From: JBALVO01 sp036961445
Lineage (GTDB): Bacteria; Pseudomonadota; Gammaproteobacteria; Pseudomonadales; Halieaceae
Direction of reading: 5' to 3'
Assembly: GCA_036961445.1 (NCBI GenBank)
Contig: JBALVO010000002.1
Location: forward strand, 1 to 64,000
Length of the DNA stretch: 64,000 nt
This document shows positions 52,200-61,919 of this stretch, piece after piece. Position 1 is the first letter of the stretch; the number at the start of each line of letters is the position of its first letter. The notes beneath the pieces were generated by a model, which was given only the letters and a program-made list of their open reading frames with translations, was not told the DNA's origin and did not search any database. The position numbers and the translations under genes were made by a program.

Positions 52200-55100
52200 T
52201 CAGACGGTTTTGTTGCCGCTATACATGGCGTTCGGATCGATCGCGGCACTGCGTTGCCCCGTTAGGATCAGAATATCCTCCAATACCAGATAAAGACAGG
52301 GTACCAGGAACAGGGTGATCAGGGTGCCAAAGAGCACCCCGAAAGCCAGAGAAATTGCCATAGGCACGAACATGGCAGTAGAGATGGTGTTGTCCATCAT
52401 AATAGGCGTCAGGCCGACGAAGGTGGTAATGCTGGTCAGAATGATAGGGCGGAAGCGCACGCTGCCAGCGTGACTGACGACCCAATCAAGGCTTTGTCCG
52501 GACTTGCGTTGGTTGTTAATGTAGTCCACCAGTACCAGGGAGGAGTTCACTACAACTCCGGCCAGGGCGACGATTCCCAGTAGTGAAAAGAACACCAGAT
52601 CCATACCCAGGATAAAATGGCCTAAAATCGCGCCGACAGCGCCGAATGGAATCACACTCATAATAACGATTGGTTGCAGGTAGGACTTCAAGGGAATAGC
52701 CAGCAATGCATAGATCAGTAACAAGGCCAGCAAGCTGGTGCTGATTAACGAACCCATGGAATCGTTGCGTTCTTCGGCTTCACCGGCCAAGCCGAAACTA
52801 ACACCCGGGTGGCGCTCTGTGATTTCTTTGAGTTCGTTACCCACCAGAGAGTTGATGATGGACTCCGGGGTGGCCACCGTGCGATTAACATCTGCGGTAA
52901 CGCTGACCACACGCTGGCCATCGACTCTACGAATAGTGGTGTAACCGCGTGCGAGGGAGGCCCGGGCAACGCTGCTGAAGGGAACCTCTGTACCGTCCAG
53001 GGTGCGAATACGCATGGCCTCAAGATCCCCCAGCGAGCGCCTCTCATCTTCCGGGTAGCGCACCATTACGCGTATATCATCCTTGCCGCGCTGGATACGT
53101 TGTGCCTCGTAGCCATAAAAAGCCTGTCGTACCTGCTGGCCAAGATCGTTCAGGGTCAAGTCGAGGTTGCGTGCTCCGGGTAACAGCGTGAGCTGCACTT
53201 CCTGTTTGCCCGCGCGAAATGAATCGCTGGCATCGAGTACGCCATTGTAGCTTTGCAGGGCCACACGCAACTCCGCCGCAGCACTGCGCAGTTCCTCAAA
53301 GTCTTTACCGTAAAGTTCAAACTCGATAGCTTTTCCTATACCGAATGCCTCGGCAGTGAAGCCCAGCTCAATGGCGTCGGGCACGCCCCCCGTTAACTCC
53401 CGCCAGCGATTGGAAAATTCGCGGGTAGAGATGCCGGAATAATTGCGCGGCAGGTTGAGTTCAATACCTATTTCGGCCAGATTGCTCTGTGCATTGCCGG
53501 GTCTACCCATGCTGCCCTTGGGGATGAAAATACCAATACTGCTAAAAATATGGGAAATTTTACTCGCCTCGCCTGGCGCAAGATCCTCGTCGAGTTCACC
53601 GCGCAGTTGTTCTGCGGCCTTTTCTATGCGTGCCACTGCTATTGCGGTTTGCTCTACCGGTGTGCCCTCGGGCATGGTCAGTTTGGCGTACAGGTGAGTG
53701 CCTTCTACCGATGGGAAAAATTGAAACTGCATCCGTCCACTGGCAAACAGCGACAGGGTGATAGCCAGAACAACAATGCCGGCAGCCACCGTGACATAGC
53801 GCCAACGCAAAGCCCGCTCAACCGCGGGCTGGTAATAGCGCGTGGCAGCGATTTGCAGTGATCCTGAAATACGATCCTGCGCCGCCAGCCAGCGATTAAT
53901 CACGGCATTGTTGCCCACTGTCTTCTCTGCCTTCCGATGTGCCAGATGTGCAGGCAGGATCATTTGCGATTCGATGAGGCTGAAAGCCAGAGCGATAATC
54001 ACAGTGAAGCCAAGCGGTGCAAAAAAACCTCCCAGAGATCCTGGAATGTTAACGATGGGAACAAACGTGACCATAGTGGTCAGTACGCCGAAGAAGACTG
54101 GCAGGGCGACTTCCTGTGCGCCGTCGACCGCAGCCAGCAGCCGATTTTTGCCCTGCTGCTCGTGGGCATAGATACGCTCGCCCACCACGATCGCATCATC
54201 CACCAAAATACCTAAAACCAGCAGGAAAGCCATGACCGACATGGTGCTAATAGATATGCCCGCTACGGGAAAGATCGCCACAGTTCCCAGTAGCGCCACC
54301 GGAATTCCCGCTGCGACCCAAAGTGCGAGCCGGAAGCGCAAAAACAAAGTGAGTACCAGCAATACCAGTAATAAGCCGCTACGCGCATTTTTGGTCAATG
54401 CATCGAGGCGATCTACCAGGTCCTGGGACTCGTCCTGCCAGATGGTCATGGCGATGCCTTCCGGGACTTCCCGGCGGGCCTGATCCAGATAATCCTTAAC
54501 CTGGTTGGCGATGGCCATAATGTCTTCTTCACCAACCCTGGACACTTTCAGGGATACGGCTGGCTCCCCATCAAAGCGAGCTCGCAGATCGCTATCTTCA
54601 AAGCCGTCAACGACTGTGGCAATTTCTCTGAGACTGATATTGGTGCCATCCCTGCGGGTGAGTATTATGATGTCTTCAAACTCACGCCCATGATAGGCCT
54701 GTCCCTTGGTACGCAACAGGATTTCTCCACCGGACGTTTTTAATGATCCGCCAGGGATATCAAGTGAGCTTTTCTCAATCGCACGCCCGATCTCGGCCAG
54801 GGTCAGGCCATGACGTCTCAGCGTCTGTTCGGAGACATCGATTGATATTTCGTAGGGGCGGGCATACTGCAATTCTACCTGAGAGACGCCCGGCAGTGCG
54901 GCAATGTCATCGCGCACTCGCTGGCCAATTAACTTTAACGTGCGCTCGTCGGCGGGACCGGATATGGCGATTTGCAATACGGTGGAGATGATACTGACCT
55001 CGGCAGTAACCGCTTGTTCGGTCTCCTGTGGAAAAGAGTCGATAGCATCAACTTTGCTTTTAATATCATTGGACACTTTGGTTTTGTCGACACCGGCTAC

Positions 55101-55388
55101 CAGTTCGATGGTGACCGAGCAATATCCTTCAGAGGCTCGAGAACTGATCTTGTCAATACCCTCAGTGCCTTCCACAGCTTCCTCTACGCGCACGCAGACG
55201 GCTGATTCGACCTCGGTGGGTGCGGCACCCAGATAGGGAATGTTGACTTGTACCGCGTCGACGTCCAGCGTGGGAAATTCTTCCTGGTGAATCCGCGGTA
55301 GCGCCAGCAGGCCGCCAACTGCCAGTACCATCATCAACAGGTTAGCGGCAACCGTGTTATGGACGAACCAGTGTATGATTTTGTGCAT
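52200..55388 (-). CDS. RND efflux transporter permease (AcrB/HAE1-like)
   Basis: 1,062-residue inner-membrane pump of the resistance-nodulation-division family, with 12 helices and two large periplasmic loops. N-terminal helix 1 (TVAANLLMMVLAVGGLLALP) is typical; the proton-relay helix 4 reads VLGILVDDAIVVGERIYAHE (Asp-Asp), and helix 5-6 holds LPVFFGVLTTMVTFVPI; late helices include GVVVNSSLVLVDYINNQRKSG. Of the broader AcrB-like, cation/multidrug type, not CusA (no heavy-metal Met pattern). Pumps drugs or toxic compounds using the proton gradient. Encoded 11 bp after the adaptor gene; a TolC-type outer channel is not in the window. Confidence 0.94.
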   Translation of the reverse strand: MHKIIHWFVHNTVAANLLMMVLAVGGLLALPRIHQEEFPTLDVDAVQVNIPYLGAAPTEVESAVCVRVEEAVEGTEGIDKISSRASEGYCSVTIELVAGVDKTKVSNDIKSKVDAIDSFPQETEQAVTAEVSIISTVLQIAISGPADERTLKLIGQRVRDDIAALPGVSQVELQYARPYEISIDVSEQTLRRHGLTLAEIGRAIEKSSLDIPGGSLKTSGGEILLRTKGQAYHGREFEDIIILTRRDGTNISLREIATVVDGFEDSDLRARFDGEPAVSLKVSRVGEEDIMAIANQVKDYLDQARREVPEGIAMTIWQDESQDLVDRLDALTKNARSGLLLVLLVLTLFLRFRLALWVAAGIPVALLGTVAIFPVAGISISTMSVMAFLLVLGILVDDAIVVGERIYAHEQQGKNRLLAAVDGAQEVALPVFFGVLTTMVTFVPIVNIPGSLGGFFAPLGFTVIIALAFSLIESQMILPAHLAHRKAEKTVGNNAVINRWLAAQDRISGSLQIAATRYYQPAVERALRWRYVTVAAGIVVLAITLSLFASGRMQFQFFPSVEGTHLYAKLTMPEGTPVEQTAIAVARIEKAAEQLRGELDEDLAPGEASKISHIFSSIGIFIPKGSMGRPGNAQSNLAEIGIELNLPRNYSGISTREFSNRWRELTGGVPDAIELGFTAEAFGIGKAIEFELYGKDFEELRSAAAELRVALQSYNGVLDASDSFRAGKQEVQLTLLPGARNLDLTLNDLGQQVRQAFYGYEAQRIQRGKDDIRVMVRYPEDERRSLGDLEAMRIRTLDGTEVPFSSVARASLARGYTTIRRVDGQRVVSVTADVNRTVATPESIINSLVGNELKEITERHPGVSFGLAGEAEERNDSMGSLISTSLLALLLIYALLAIPLKSYLQPIVIMSVIPFGAVGAILGHFILGMDLVFFSLLGIVALAGVVVNSSLVLVDYINNQRKSGQSLDWVVSHAGSVRFRPIILTSITTFVGLTPIMMDNTISTAMFVPMAISLAFGVLFGTLITLFLVPCLYLVLEDILILTGQRSAAIDPNAMYSGNKTV

Positions 55389-55399
55389 GCGCGGCGGTT

Positions 55400-56542
55400 T
55401 TACTGAGGGATGGGGTTGACGAGCATACCGTCAACCACCGTTTGCATGGGGGAGATGCAAACCCGTTCGCCATCAGCCAGGCCTGAAGAGATAAGTACAT
55501 CATCGTGTTCCAGGCGCAGCAATGAAACTTGCCTGAAATGCACGCGATTGTCGTTGTCGACTACCAGTACCTGGTTATCGTCGCGCATGGTGGAGCGGGG
55601 CAGACGAATCACGTTCTCAACTTTACGGCCGCGAATTTCCGCCTGCACAAACATGCCCACGGGCAACATCGGACTGTCTTGTGTCTCTTCCATGCGCAGG
55701 CGGGTTACGCCATAAATCATGCGAGAGCGCTCGTCCATCTCTGCTTCCAGGCGCATCAATTGCCCCTCCCATAACAGGCGGGTTTCTCCAAAATCTGACA
55801 CTATGGTAACCGGCGGACGCAGGTGCTGTGGTATTTGTCCGCGCGTGGACACGGGTAATCCAAGGTAGGCTAACTGGTGGCCGGAGATCGGTAGGCGGAC
55901 TTCTACATAGTCAGTCGCATAAATGGTGCCGATACTTTGTCCGCGGGTAATGAATTGCCCTATATCGACGTGTTCATTGCGCACCAGGCCATCAAAGGGT
56001 GCGCGCAATTGCGTGCGGGTGAGGTCCCGTTTCGCCTGCTCGAGGCCGGCGGTGGTTTCGCTCAGGTTGGCCTGTGCTACCTGCGCAGTGCGGCGCGCAT
56101 TATCGAGTTGTTGTTGGCTCGCCAGTTGGCGTTGGTGCAGGCTCTGCAGTCGTTTCAATTCATCCCTGGCATGTTCGTATTCAACCTCCGAGCGCTTAAG
56201 GGCTGCTTCGCTTCTTTGCACCAGGGTGAGGTAATCGGCATCGTCAATGCGCAGTAATACATCGCCGCTATGAAACGCGCCTCCTCCAACCAGGGATGGG
56301 GACATCCACACCACGCGGCCTGAGACTTCCGGAATAAGCTCGCTCTGGCTGCGCGGTTGCACAGTTCCCTGAGACTGGATTCCCAGGTACTCGTCGTGTG
56401 ATTGCACCTGCATCACCCGGACCGTGGTTGCCATGGGCTGGTAGGGCTCGGGCACCATGGCCGGTTTGTTCACGCCGATAAATACAGCCAGACCGAGACC
56501 CAGTGCCAGTAGCAGTATGGGATAGAGGGCTTTTTTATTCAT
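55400..56542 (-). CDS. RND efflux periplasmic adaptor (membrane fusion protein)
   Basis: 380-residue adaptor with a signal-anchor helix (~5-25), lipoyl half-motifs (IPEVSGRVVWMSPSLVGGGAF ~70-92 and RAPFDGLVRNEHVDIGQFI ~195-214; both in pieces), and an alpha-hairpin of ~70 residues (EHARDELKRLQSLHQRQLA, with RRTAQVAQANLSETTAG). Beta-barrel and membrane-proximal domains follow (~215-380). It joins the RND permease to an outer-membrane channel. First gene of the two-gene operon. The N-terminal anchor is not followed by a lipobox, so it is probably a membrane-anchored rather than lipidated adaptor. Confidence 0.93.
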   Translation of the reverse strand: MNKKALYPILLLALGLGLAVFIGVNKPAMVPEPYQPMATTVRVMQVQSHDEYLGIQSQGTVQPRSQSELIPEVSGRVVWMSPSLVGGGAFHSGDVLLRIDDADYLTLVQRSEAALKRSEVEYEHARDELKRLQSLHQRQLASQQQLDNARRTAQVAQANLSETTAGLEQAKRDLTRTQLRAPFDGLVRNEHVDIGQFITRGQSIGTIYATDYVEVRLPISGHQLAYLGLPVSTRGQIPQHLRPPVTIVSDFGETRLLWEGQLMRLEAEMDERSRMIYGVTRLRMEETQDSPMLPVGMFVQAEIRGRKVENVIRLPRSTMRDDNQVLVVDNDNRVHFRQVSLLRLEHDDVLISSGLADGERVCISPMQTVVDGMLVNPIPQ

Positions 56543-56574
56543 TGCGGCTCCAGTAGGGGACGCGATAGTACTCG

Positions 56575-56600
56575 ATTAATTGCCGATTCTTCGGCTATTA
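56575..56600. repeat. Inverted repeat between RND adaptor and YtfJ-like genes
   Basis: TTAAT-TT-GCCGA (56575-56586) and TCGGC-T-ATTAA around a four-base TTCT loop form a 10-bp stem with one small bulge. It could be a terminator for the YtfJ-like gene (no T tract follows on the minus strand) or an operator for the RND operon; both are inference. Confidence 0.35.
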
Positions 56601-56607
56601 ACAAAAT

Positions 56608-57165
56608 TTAACTGTCGATTTTGGATTTTACCAGGTCCAGGGATGCACTCATTTCTGCTTCAGTCATAGGCTTTTTGGTAAAATACCTGACGACACCCTG
56701 CTGATCGAGTATCGCCAAACCCGCACCCTGCTCTCCGAGTTGCCAGGTGTTCAGTCCGCTGCCGTCTTCGTCCAGCACGATGGTCGATAAGGGATATTTA
56801 CGTTTACTTGATTTGAGCTCCGATATGACGAAACCCGAGGTGCCCCACAAGGCTGCGTCCAGGTTAACAATGGTGGTAACGTGGTAGTTACCCAGGCCAA
56901 GGCTGTCCTGTAACAGATCGGTGAACGGCTTGAACAACTTGCTGTCGCCCTTGGTAGCTCCGAAGTACTGCACAATGTGCACTTTGCCGGGGTTTTGTTC
57001 AGTGCTCCAGGGACGGAAGCTGAAATCATCGTTTTCCATAAACAGTTCACCGCGATCGGCAATGCTGAGCGCCGGTAAGGGAGAGTCCACCAAAGGCACT
57101 TGTGCCACCGCCAGCGTTGCTACGAACGTTAACAGCACACTGCAAATTAATTGACGAATAAACAT
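56608..57165 (-). CDS. ytfJ: YtfJ-like periplasmic protein
   Basis: 185-residue exported protein with a signal peptide (~1-21, CSVLLTFVATLAVA). The mature protein resembles YtfJ: GELFMENDDFSFRPWST, then GKVHIVQYFGATKGDSKLFKP, YHVTTIVNLDAALWGTSGFV, and WQLGEQGAGLAILDQQGVVR. The fold is thioredoxin-like but no CxxC is present, so redox function is not indicated. Function unknown. It stands between the RND adaptor and ygiQ genes on the same strand with a hairpin after it. Confidence 0.88.
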   Translation of the reverse strand: MFIRQLICSVLLTFVATLAVAQVPLVDSPLPALSIADRGELFMENDDFSFRPWSTEQNPGKVHIVQYFGATKGDSKLFKPFTDLLQDSLGLGNYHVTTIVNLDAALWGTSGFVISELKSSKRKYPLSTIVLDEDGSGLNTWQLGEQGAGLAILDQQGVVRYFTKKPMTEAEMSASLDLVKSKIDS

Positions 57166-57218
57166 ATTCTAGCTCCTGTGTTTCAATGATCGTTGCATTG
57201 CTTCTGGCTGATAATTCT

Positions 57219-59381
57219 CTAGCGCCGGGATCTGCGAGTAGGGCGTTTCGGCGTGCGGGGCAAGCCATTGTGTTGTGTAGCAAAGACCTGAGCGCCGGAG
57301 GCCGGCACCACCGAGTGGCGTTTGGCGGGTTGCCTGGCGGGTATCAGGTGCATCTTGCCATTGCCAATCAAGTCGGATCGCCCCATTTTCTTCAATGCCT
57401 TGCGCAGCTCCGGCCAGTTCTCAGGGTCGTGATAACGCAGAAAAGCTTTGTGCAGTTGGCGTTGCGACAGGCTCTTTACAGTGGGCATGGAGTCGCTGCT
57501 GCGGGTGACGCGTTTCAATGGGTTCTTGCCACTTCGATACATGGCGGTGGCCGTAGCCATTGGTGAAGGATAAAACGTCTGTACCTGGTCGGCGCGAAAT
57601 TTATTGCGCTTTAACCACAAGGCCAGGTTCATCATGTCCTTGTCTGAGGTGCCCGGATGGGCGGCTATGAAATAAGGTATCAGGTACTGCTCTTTGCCGG
57701 CCGCTTTGGAGTACTTTTCAAACATTGCCTTGAAACGGTCGTAACTACCCATGCCCGGCTTCATCATTTTGCCTAGCGGGCCTTCCTCGGTATGTTCAGG
57801 TGCGATTTTTAAATAGCCGCCAACGTGGTGTGTGACCAACTCCTCCACGTACTCGGGCGTCTCTACTGCCAGGTCATAGCGCAGGCCAGAGGCGATGAGT
57901 ACTTTTTTCACGCCTTCAACGTTGCGCGCGCGACGGTACAGTTTTATCAGAGGAGTCTGGTCGGTGTTCAGGTTTTTGCAAATGCCAGGGAACACACAGC
58001 TCAGTTTACGGCATTTGGCCTCTACCTCTTTACTCTTACAGGCCAATCGCCACATATTGGCGGTGGGTCCACCAAGGTCGGAAATCACGCCAGTAAACGC
58101 CGGTGAGGTATCGCGAATTTGTTCCACCTCCCGAATGATGGAGTCCTCGGAGCGATTCTGGATGATGCGGCCTTCATGCTCAGTGATAGAGCAGAAAGTA
58201 CAGCCACCAAAACAGCCGCGCATTATATTTACCGAATGACGAATCATTTCGTATGCGGCAATGCTGGCATTGCCGTAGCTGGTATGTGGCAAGCGGGTAT
58301 AGGGCAGCTCAAACACCCAGTCCAGCTCCTCTGTTTCCAGTGGTATAGGTGGGGAGTTCAGCCACACCTCGCGCTCGCCATGAGATTGGATCAGTGGCCT
58401 GGCATTATACGGATTGGTTTCCTTGTGCAGGATACGAGAGGCATGGGCATACAAGGCACCATCCTCTTTTACCTGTTCATAGGAGGGTACGCGGATAACG
58501 GTGTTGTTGTCTGTTTTCTCAGCATCTGCCAGTGCGCCTACCAGAGTTACTGAGGCAATCTGGGTAACCGCTTCGGTTGCCGCAGTCTCCGCCTCTGCCG
58601 CCTCGGAGGTGGTTGCGCAACTTGCAGTGCGTGTATCCAGGTAGGGGTTTATTGGTTTGGCTGTAGGGCCAACAACATCGATACTGGTGGAGTCGATGAC
58701 TCGCCATCCGTCCGGTATGCGTTTACGTACAAAGGCGGTACCGCGCAAATCACGGATATCATGTATGGACTCTCCAGTGGCCAGACGGTGCGCCACGTCG
58801 ACAATAGCTCGCTCGGCATTGCCATACAGTAGCAGGTCTGCCTGACTGTCCAGCAAAATTGAGCGACGTACTTTGTCACTCCAGTAATCATAGTGGGCGA
58901 TGCGGCGCAGGCTTGCTTCTATGCTACCGATAACCAGTGGCACATCTTTGTAGGCTTCACGCAGGCGCTGGCTGTAGACAATCACTGCACGGTCGGGACG
59001 TTTGTCACCCACGTTGCCAGGGGTGTAGGCATCGTCGTTACGTTTTTTGCGATCAGCGGTATAGCGGTTGATCATGGAGTCCATGTTCCCCGCGGCAACG
59101 CCAAAGAACAGGTTGGGCTTGCCCAATACCTTAAATGGATCGGCGCTGGTCCAGTCCGGTTGGGCGATTATACCGACCCTGAAGCCCTGTGCCTCAAGCA
59201 AACGGCCGATCACCGCCATGCCAAAGCTGGGGTGGTCTACATAGGCGTCTCCGGTGACCACGATGATATCGCAGCTGTCCCAGCCCAGCGCGTCCATTTC
59301 GGCGCGCGACATGGGGAGTTGCGGCGCAGGACCGAAGCACTCTGCCCAGTATTTGCGGTATGAAAATATAGCTGTAGGCAT
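57219..59381 (-). CDS. ygiQ: YgiQ-family radical SAM protein
   Basis: 720-residue radical SAM enzyme, close in length to E. coli YgiQ. N-terminal B12-binding-like/UPF0313 domain (~1-300; PQLPMSRAEMDALGWDSCD), then the radical SAM core with the cluster site MRGCFGGCTFCSITEHEGR (C-x3-C-x2-C) near residue 395, KIAPEHTEEGPLGKMMKPGM, and a C-terminal DUF3362 (~580-720; YPSPMATATAMYRSGKNPLK). Members act in rRNA or tRNA modification or an uncharacterised methylthiolation-like reaction; the E. coli substrate is unknown. A perfect TATAAT lies 34-39 bp before its start. Confidence 0.92.
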   Translation of the reverse strand: MPTAIFSYRKYWAECFGPAPQLPMSRAEMDALGWDSCDIIVVTGDAYVDHPSFGMAVIGRLLEAQGFRVGIIAQPDWTSADPFKVLGKPNLFFGVAAGNMDSMINRYTADRKKRNDDAYTPGNVGDKRPDRAVIVYSQRLREAYKDVPLVIGSIEASLRRIAHYDYWSDKVRRSILLDSQADLLLYGNAERAIVDVAHRLATGESIHDIRDLRGTAFVRKRIPDGWRVIDSTSIDVVGPTAKPINPYLDTRTASCATTSEAAEAETAATEAVTQIASVTLVGALADAEKTDNNTVIRVPSYEQVKEDGALYAHASRILHKETNPYNARPLIQSHGEREVWLNSPPIPLETEELDWVFELPYTRLPHTSYGNASIAAYEMIRHSVNIMRGCFGGCTFCSITEHEGRIIQNRSEDSIIREVEQIRDTSPAFTGVISDLGGPTANMWRLACKSKEVEAKCRKLSCVFPGICKNLNTDQTPLIKLYRRARNVEGVKKVLIASGLRYDLAVETPEYVEELVTHHVGGYLKIAPEHTEEGPLGKMMKPGMGSYDRFKAMFEKYSKAAGKEQYLIPYFIAAHPGTSDKDMMNLALWLKRNKFRADQVQTFYPSPMATATAMYRSGKNPLKRVTRSSDSMPTVKSLSQRQLHKAFLRYHDPENWPELRKALKKMGRSDLIGNGKMHLIPARQPAKRHSVVPASGAQVFATQHNGLPRTPKRPTRRSRR

Positions 59382-59414
59382 GATTGTGGTAAGCAGGCGA
59401 AAAATTGGGCCGTC

Positions 59415-59420
59415 ATTATA
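59415..59420 (-). promoter_or_regulatory. Possible -10 hexamer of the ygiQ gene
   Basis: On the minus strand TATAAT lies at 59420-59415, 33 bp before the ygiQ ATG. The -35 region at 17-bp spacing (GTCCAT) is poor. It also lies just after the end of the potassium channel gene, so it may serve ygiQ only. Confidence 0.35.
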
Positions 59421-59448
59421 GCGAAATCAGCAGGAAAATGGACCTGGA

Positions 59449-60318
59449 TTATTCGGCAGTAGTTGGCTCTGGTTCGTGTCCTGGTTTGGGCAGCGCACTA
59501 CCGCACTGACGGCAATAGTGCGCATTGGGGTCGTGTTCTACTGATGCGCAGGTACTGCAATTGCGCGAATCATGCATATCGCGGTCCCTACGTATCTGCT
59601 GTGACACCGTAAGTTCGGCGGTAATGATACCGGTGGGCACGGCAATAACTGCGTAGCCAATCAGCATGCCGACAGAGGCAATGGCGCGTCCAATCGGTGT
59701 CTGCGGCACCAGATCACCATAACCCACCGTGGTGATGGTCACTATTGCCCAATAAATGCTCTTGGGAATATTGTGAAAACCATTTTCAGCCCCTTCAACC
59801 ACGTACATGAGGCAGCCGAAAATTGTCGTAAGAATGATCATCAGCGAGAAAAAAACAAAGATTTTTCGGCCTGAGCGGCGCAGTGCTGCGGCCAGTTCAT
59901 TGGCCTCCTTTAACAATGCCAGCAGTCTTAGCACACGAAATATGCGCAAAATCCGCAGCAATCGAATAATTAACAGTGGTGACGCCTGAGGCAGGAAAAG
60001 AGACAGGTAGGTGGGCATTAGTGCCAGTAGATCGACTACGCCATAGATACTCAACATGTAGGCTTTGCGATTGGGCGCACACCATATGCGCAGCAAGTAC
60101 TCCACCGTAAACGCCAGGGTGAACAGCCACTCTACCTGCAGAAATCGCATACCGTAACTGGCGTGTATAGCGTCGATTGAGTCGAGCATAATGACCGCAA
60201 CACTGGCAGTGATGACAATGATCAGGGTGATATCAAACCATTTGCCCGCAGGGGTCTCTGTGCCGAAAATAACTTCGTAGAGTTTTTTTTGTAGTGCAGA
60301 CTGAATTCTTCGCGGCAT
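59449..60318 (-). CDS. Voltage-gated-type potassium channel with C-terminal zinc ribbon
   Basis: 289-residue six-helix channel. S4 carries arginines every third residue (IIRLLRILRIFRVLRLL, residues ~118-134), and the pore loop has the K+ selectivity sequence TVGYGD near residue 200. After the last helix (GYAVIAVPTGIITAEL) a cytoplasmic tail ends with CSTC ... CRQC (~250-275), a rubredoxin-like zinc ribbon not found in simple Kch/KvLQT-like channels. Likely a K+ channel whose gating or assembly is tuned by the ribbon; no direct evidence. The ATG at 60318 (MPRRIQ) lacks a clear ribosome-binding site; an upstream TTG at 60387 is possible. Confidence 0.88.
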   Translation of the reverse strand: MPRRIQSALQKKLYEVIFGTETPAGKWFDITLIIVITASVAVIMLDSIDAIHASYGMRFLQVEWLFTLAFTVEYLLRIWCAPNRKAYMLSIYGVVDLLALMPTYLSLFLPQASPLLIIRLLRILRIFRVLRLLALLKEANELAAALRRSGRKIFVFFSLMIILTTIFGCLMYVVEGAENGFHNIPKSIYWAIVTITTVGYGDLVPQTPIGRAIASVGMLIGYAVIAVPTGIITAELTVSQQIRRDRDMHDSRNCSTCASVEHDPNAHYCRQCGSALPKPGHEPEPTTAE

Positions 60319-60418
60319 GGTTTTATTGTCATTTGCTGGTTGTGTTGCCCGGTAGCCACTATATTGAACAGTTCGCGCTTTGTACAACGCGCCTCAATAC
60401 TGACTCAGGAGACAACAG

Positions 60419-61213
60419 ATGAAATTGCCTATCTACCAGGTCGATGCGTTTGCGCGGGAAGTGTTCAAGGGTAATCCCGCGGCGATTATGCCTCTGGAGC
60501 AGTGGCTCAATGACGCCACCCTGCAGGCGATCGCCATGGAGAATAATCTTTCAGAAACAGCCTATCTGGTAAGTCGGGGTAAAGATTACGAGTTGCGCTG
60601 GTTTACCCCGGCTGTGGAAGTCGACCTGTGCGGACACGCAACCCTGGCTGCGGCTCATGTATTATTTGAGCATCTGGATTACGCCGGGGACGAAATTGTG
60701 TTTCACACCCATAGCGGGGAGCTCAAAGTGAGACGTTCGTCGGCCGGTCTTACCCTGGATTTTCCTCCTACCGGGCTGGTTGCCACTGAGGTGGACCTGG
60801 CGGTGTGTAATGCGCTGGGAGCGATTGCCAGTGAGGCGATGATTCCTGTTGATAACCCGGGCATGGTGCTCTACGTTTATGAATTCGAAGAGGATGTAGC
60901 GAGCCTGTCGCCCGATTTTGCCGCCTTACTGGTCGCCAGCAAGCAATGCGTTATTGCCACTGCACCGGGTGATAACTGTGATTTTGTCTCCCGGTTTTTC
61001 GGACCTCAAGTGGGTATCGATGAAGATCCGGTGACCGGCTCTGCCCATTGCATGCTGGTGCCTTACTGGGCCGCACGTTTAAAAAGCAATACCCTGCAGG
61101 GGCGTCAGATATCGGCGCGCGGTGGCGATCTTGTCTGCGAACTGCGAGACGGCCGTGTTTTTATGACCGGTACTGGCGTCACCTTCATGCAAGGTGTGGT
61201 GCAGGGACTATAA
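60419..61213 (+). CDS. PhzF-family isomerase/epimerase
   Basis: 264-residue two-domain alpha/beta protein of the PhzF/YddE (DapF-fold) family. It starts LPIYQVDAFAREVFKGNPAA with the family motif QVDAF; FTPAVEVDLCGHATLA holds the conserved D-L-C-G-H; DEDPVTGSAHCMLVPYW is the second half-motif. CAGGAGAC stands 6-7 nt before the ATG. Members isomerise small molecules by acid-base chemistry; the substrate here is unknown. Single gene convergent with the thioesterase gene after 31 bp. Confidence 0.9.
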   Translation: MKLPIYQVDAFAREVFKGNPAAIMPLEQWLNDATLQAIAMENNLSETAYLVSRGKDYELRWFTPAVEVDLCGHATLAAAHVLFEHLDYAGDEIVFHTHSGELKVRRSSAGLTLDFPPTGLVATEVDLAVCNALGAIASEAMIPVDNPGMVLYVYEFEEDVASLSPDFAALLVASKQCVIATAPGDNCDFVSRFFGPQVGIDEDPVTGSAHCMLVPYWAARLKSNTLQGRQISARGGDLVCELRDGRVFMTGTGVTFMQGVVQGL

Positions 61214-61244
61214 CGTCATAGGGATGGCAGATAGTTCAGGATCG

Positions 61245-61919
61245 CTATCGCGCAGCTGTGCCAGCTTCATTTATTGATAGATCAGCCAGAGCCTCGATAA
61301 TCGTGGGCAGGACGTTATCCAGTAACATAGGTTGCGCCTCGACACTGGGGTGGATACCATCACCCTGCATCAGTGATGCGTTAGTCGCCACCCCGGTCAT
61401 GACAAAGGGTGCCAGGACACTGTCGGTGTTCTGCGCAACGTCCACGAAACTTTGGCGAAAGCCAGACGTATAGCGCGCCCCGTAATTGGGCGGAATCTCC
61501 ATTGGCAGCAAGATGACCTGGGCGCCAGAAAGTTTGCAGAGGTCTACCAGGCTGGACAAATTATCACGCAGTTTTTTAAGCGGGTAGCCGCGCATACCAT
61601 CGTTACCACCGAGTTCGATAATAACCACACTTGGACTGTGTTGTTGTAACAGGCTGGGCAGTCGGCGCAGCCCTCCGGCGGTCGTTTCGCCACTGATGCT
61701 GGCGTTAACCACGGTGTATTGTCTGGGATAGTCCTGTTCCAGTTGTCCTGCCAGCAGCGCCACCCAACCCTGTTCCAGAGACATACCATAGGCGGCACTG
61801 ATACTATCGCCCAGCACCAGAATACTGTGCTCTCTGGCGTGGGCCGTGGCGGCGAGCGCCAGCCACAATAATCCGAATACCAGACTGGCACGTAAATAGC
61901 GGTAAAGGAATCGTTGCAT
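61245..61919 (-). CDS. tesA: TesA-type periplasmic SGNH esterase/thioesterase
   Basis: 224-residue exported SGNH hydrolase (signal peptide ~1-28, ending ATAHA). Catalytic blocks: block I LVLGDSISAAYG (Ser), block II NASISGET, block III LGGNDGMRG, block V QGDGIHPS (Asp, His). Matches E. coli TesA, a multifunctional lysophospholipase/thioesterase. The ATG at 61919 and the divergent YbbA ATG at 61918 overlap on one CATG. Minus-strand AGGAG is 16 nt from this ATG but 10 nt from an in-frame TTG at 61925, which may be the true start. It shares a control region with the ybbA gene. Confidence 0.92.
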   Translation of the reverse strand: MQRFLYRYLRASLVFGLLWLALAATAHAREHSILVLGDSISAAYGMSLEQGWVALLAGQLEQDYPRQYTVVNASISGETTAGGLRRLPSLLQQHSPSVVIIELGGNDGMRGYPLKKLRDNLSSLVDLCKLSGAQVILLPMEIPPNYGARYTSGFRQSFVDVAQNTDSVLAPFVMTGVATNASLMQGDGIHPSVEAQPMLLDNVLPTIIEALADLSINEAGTAAR

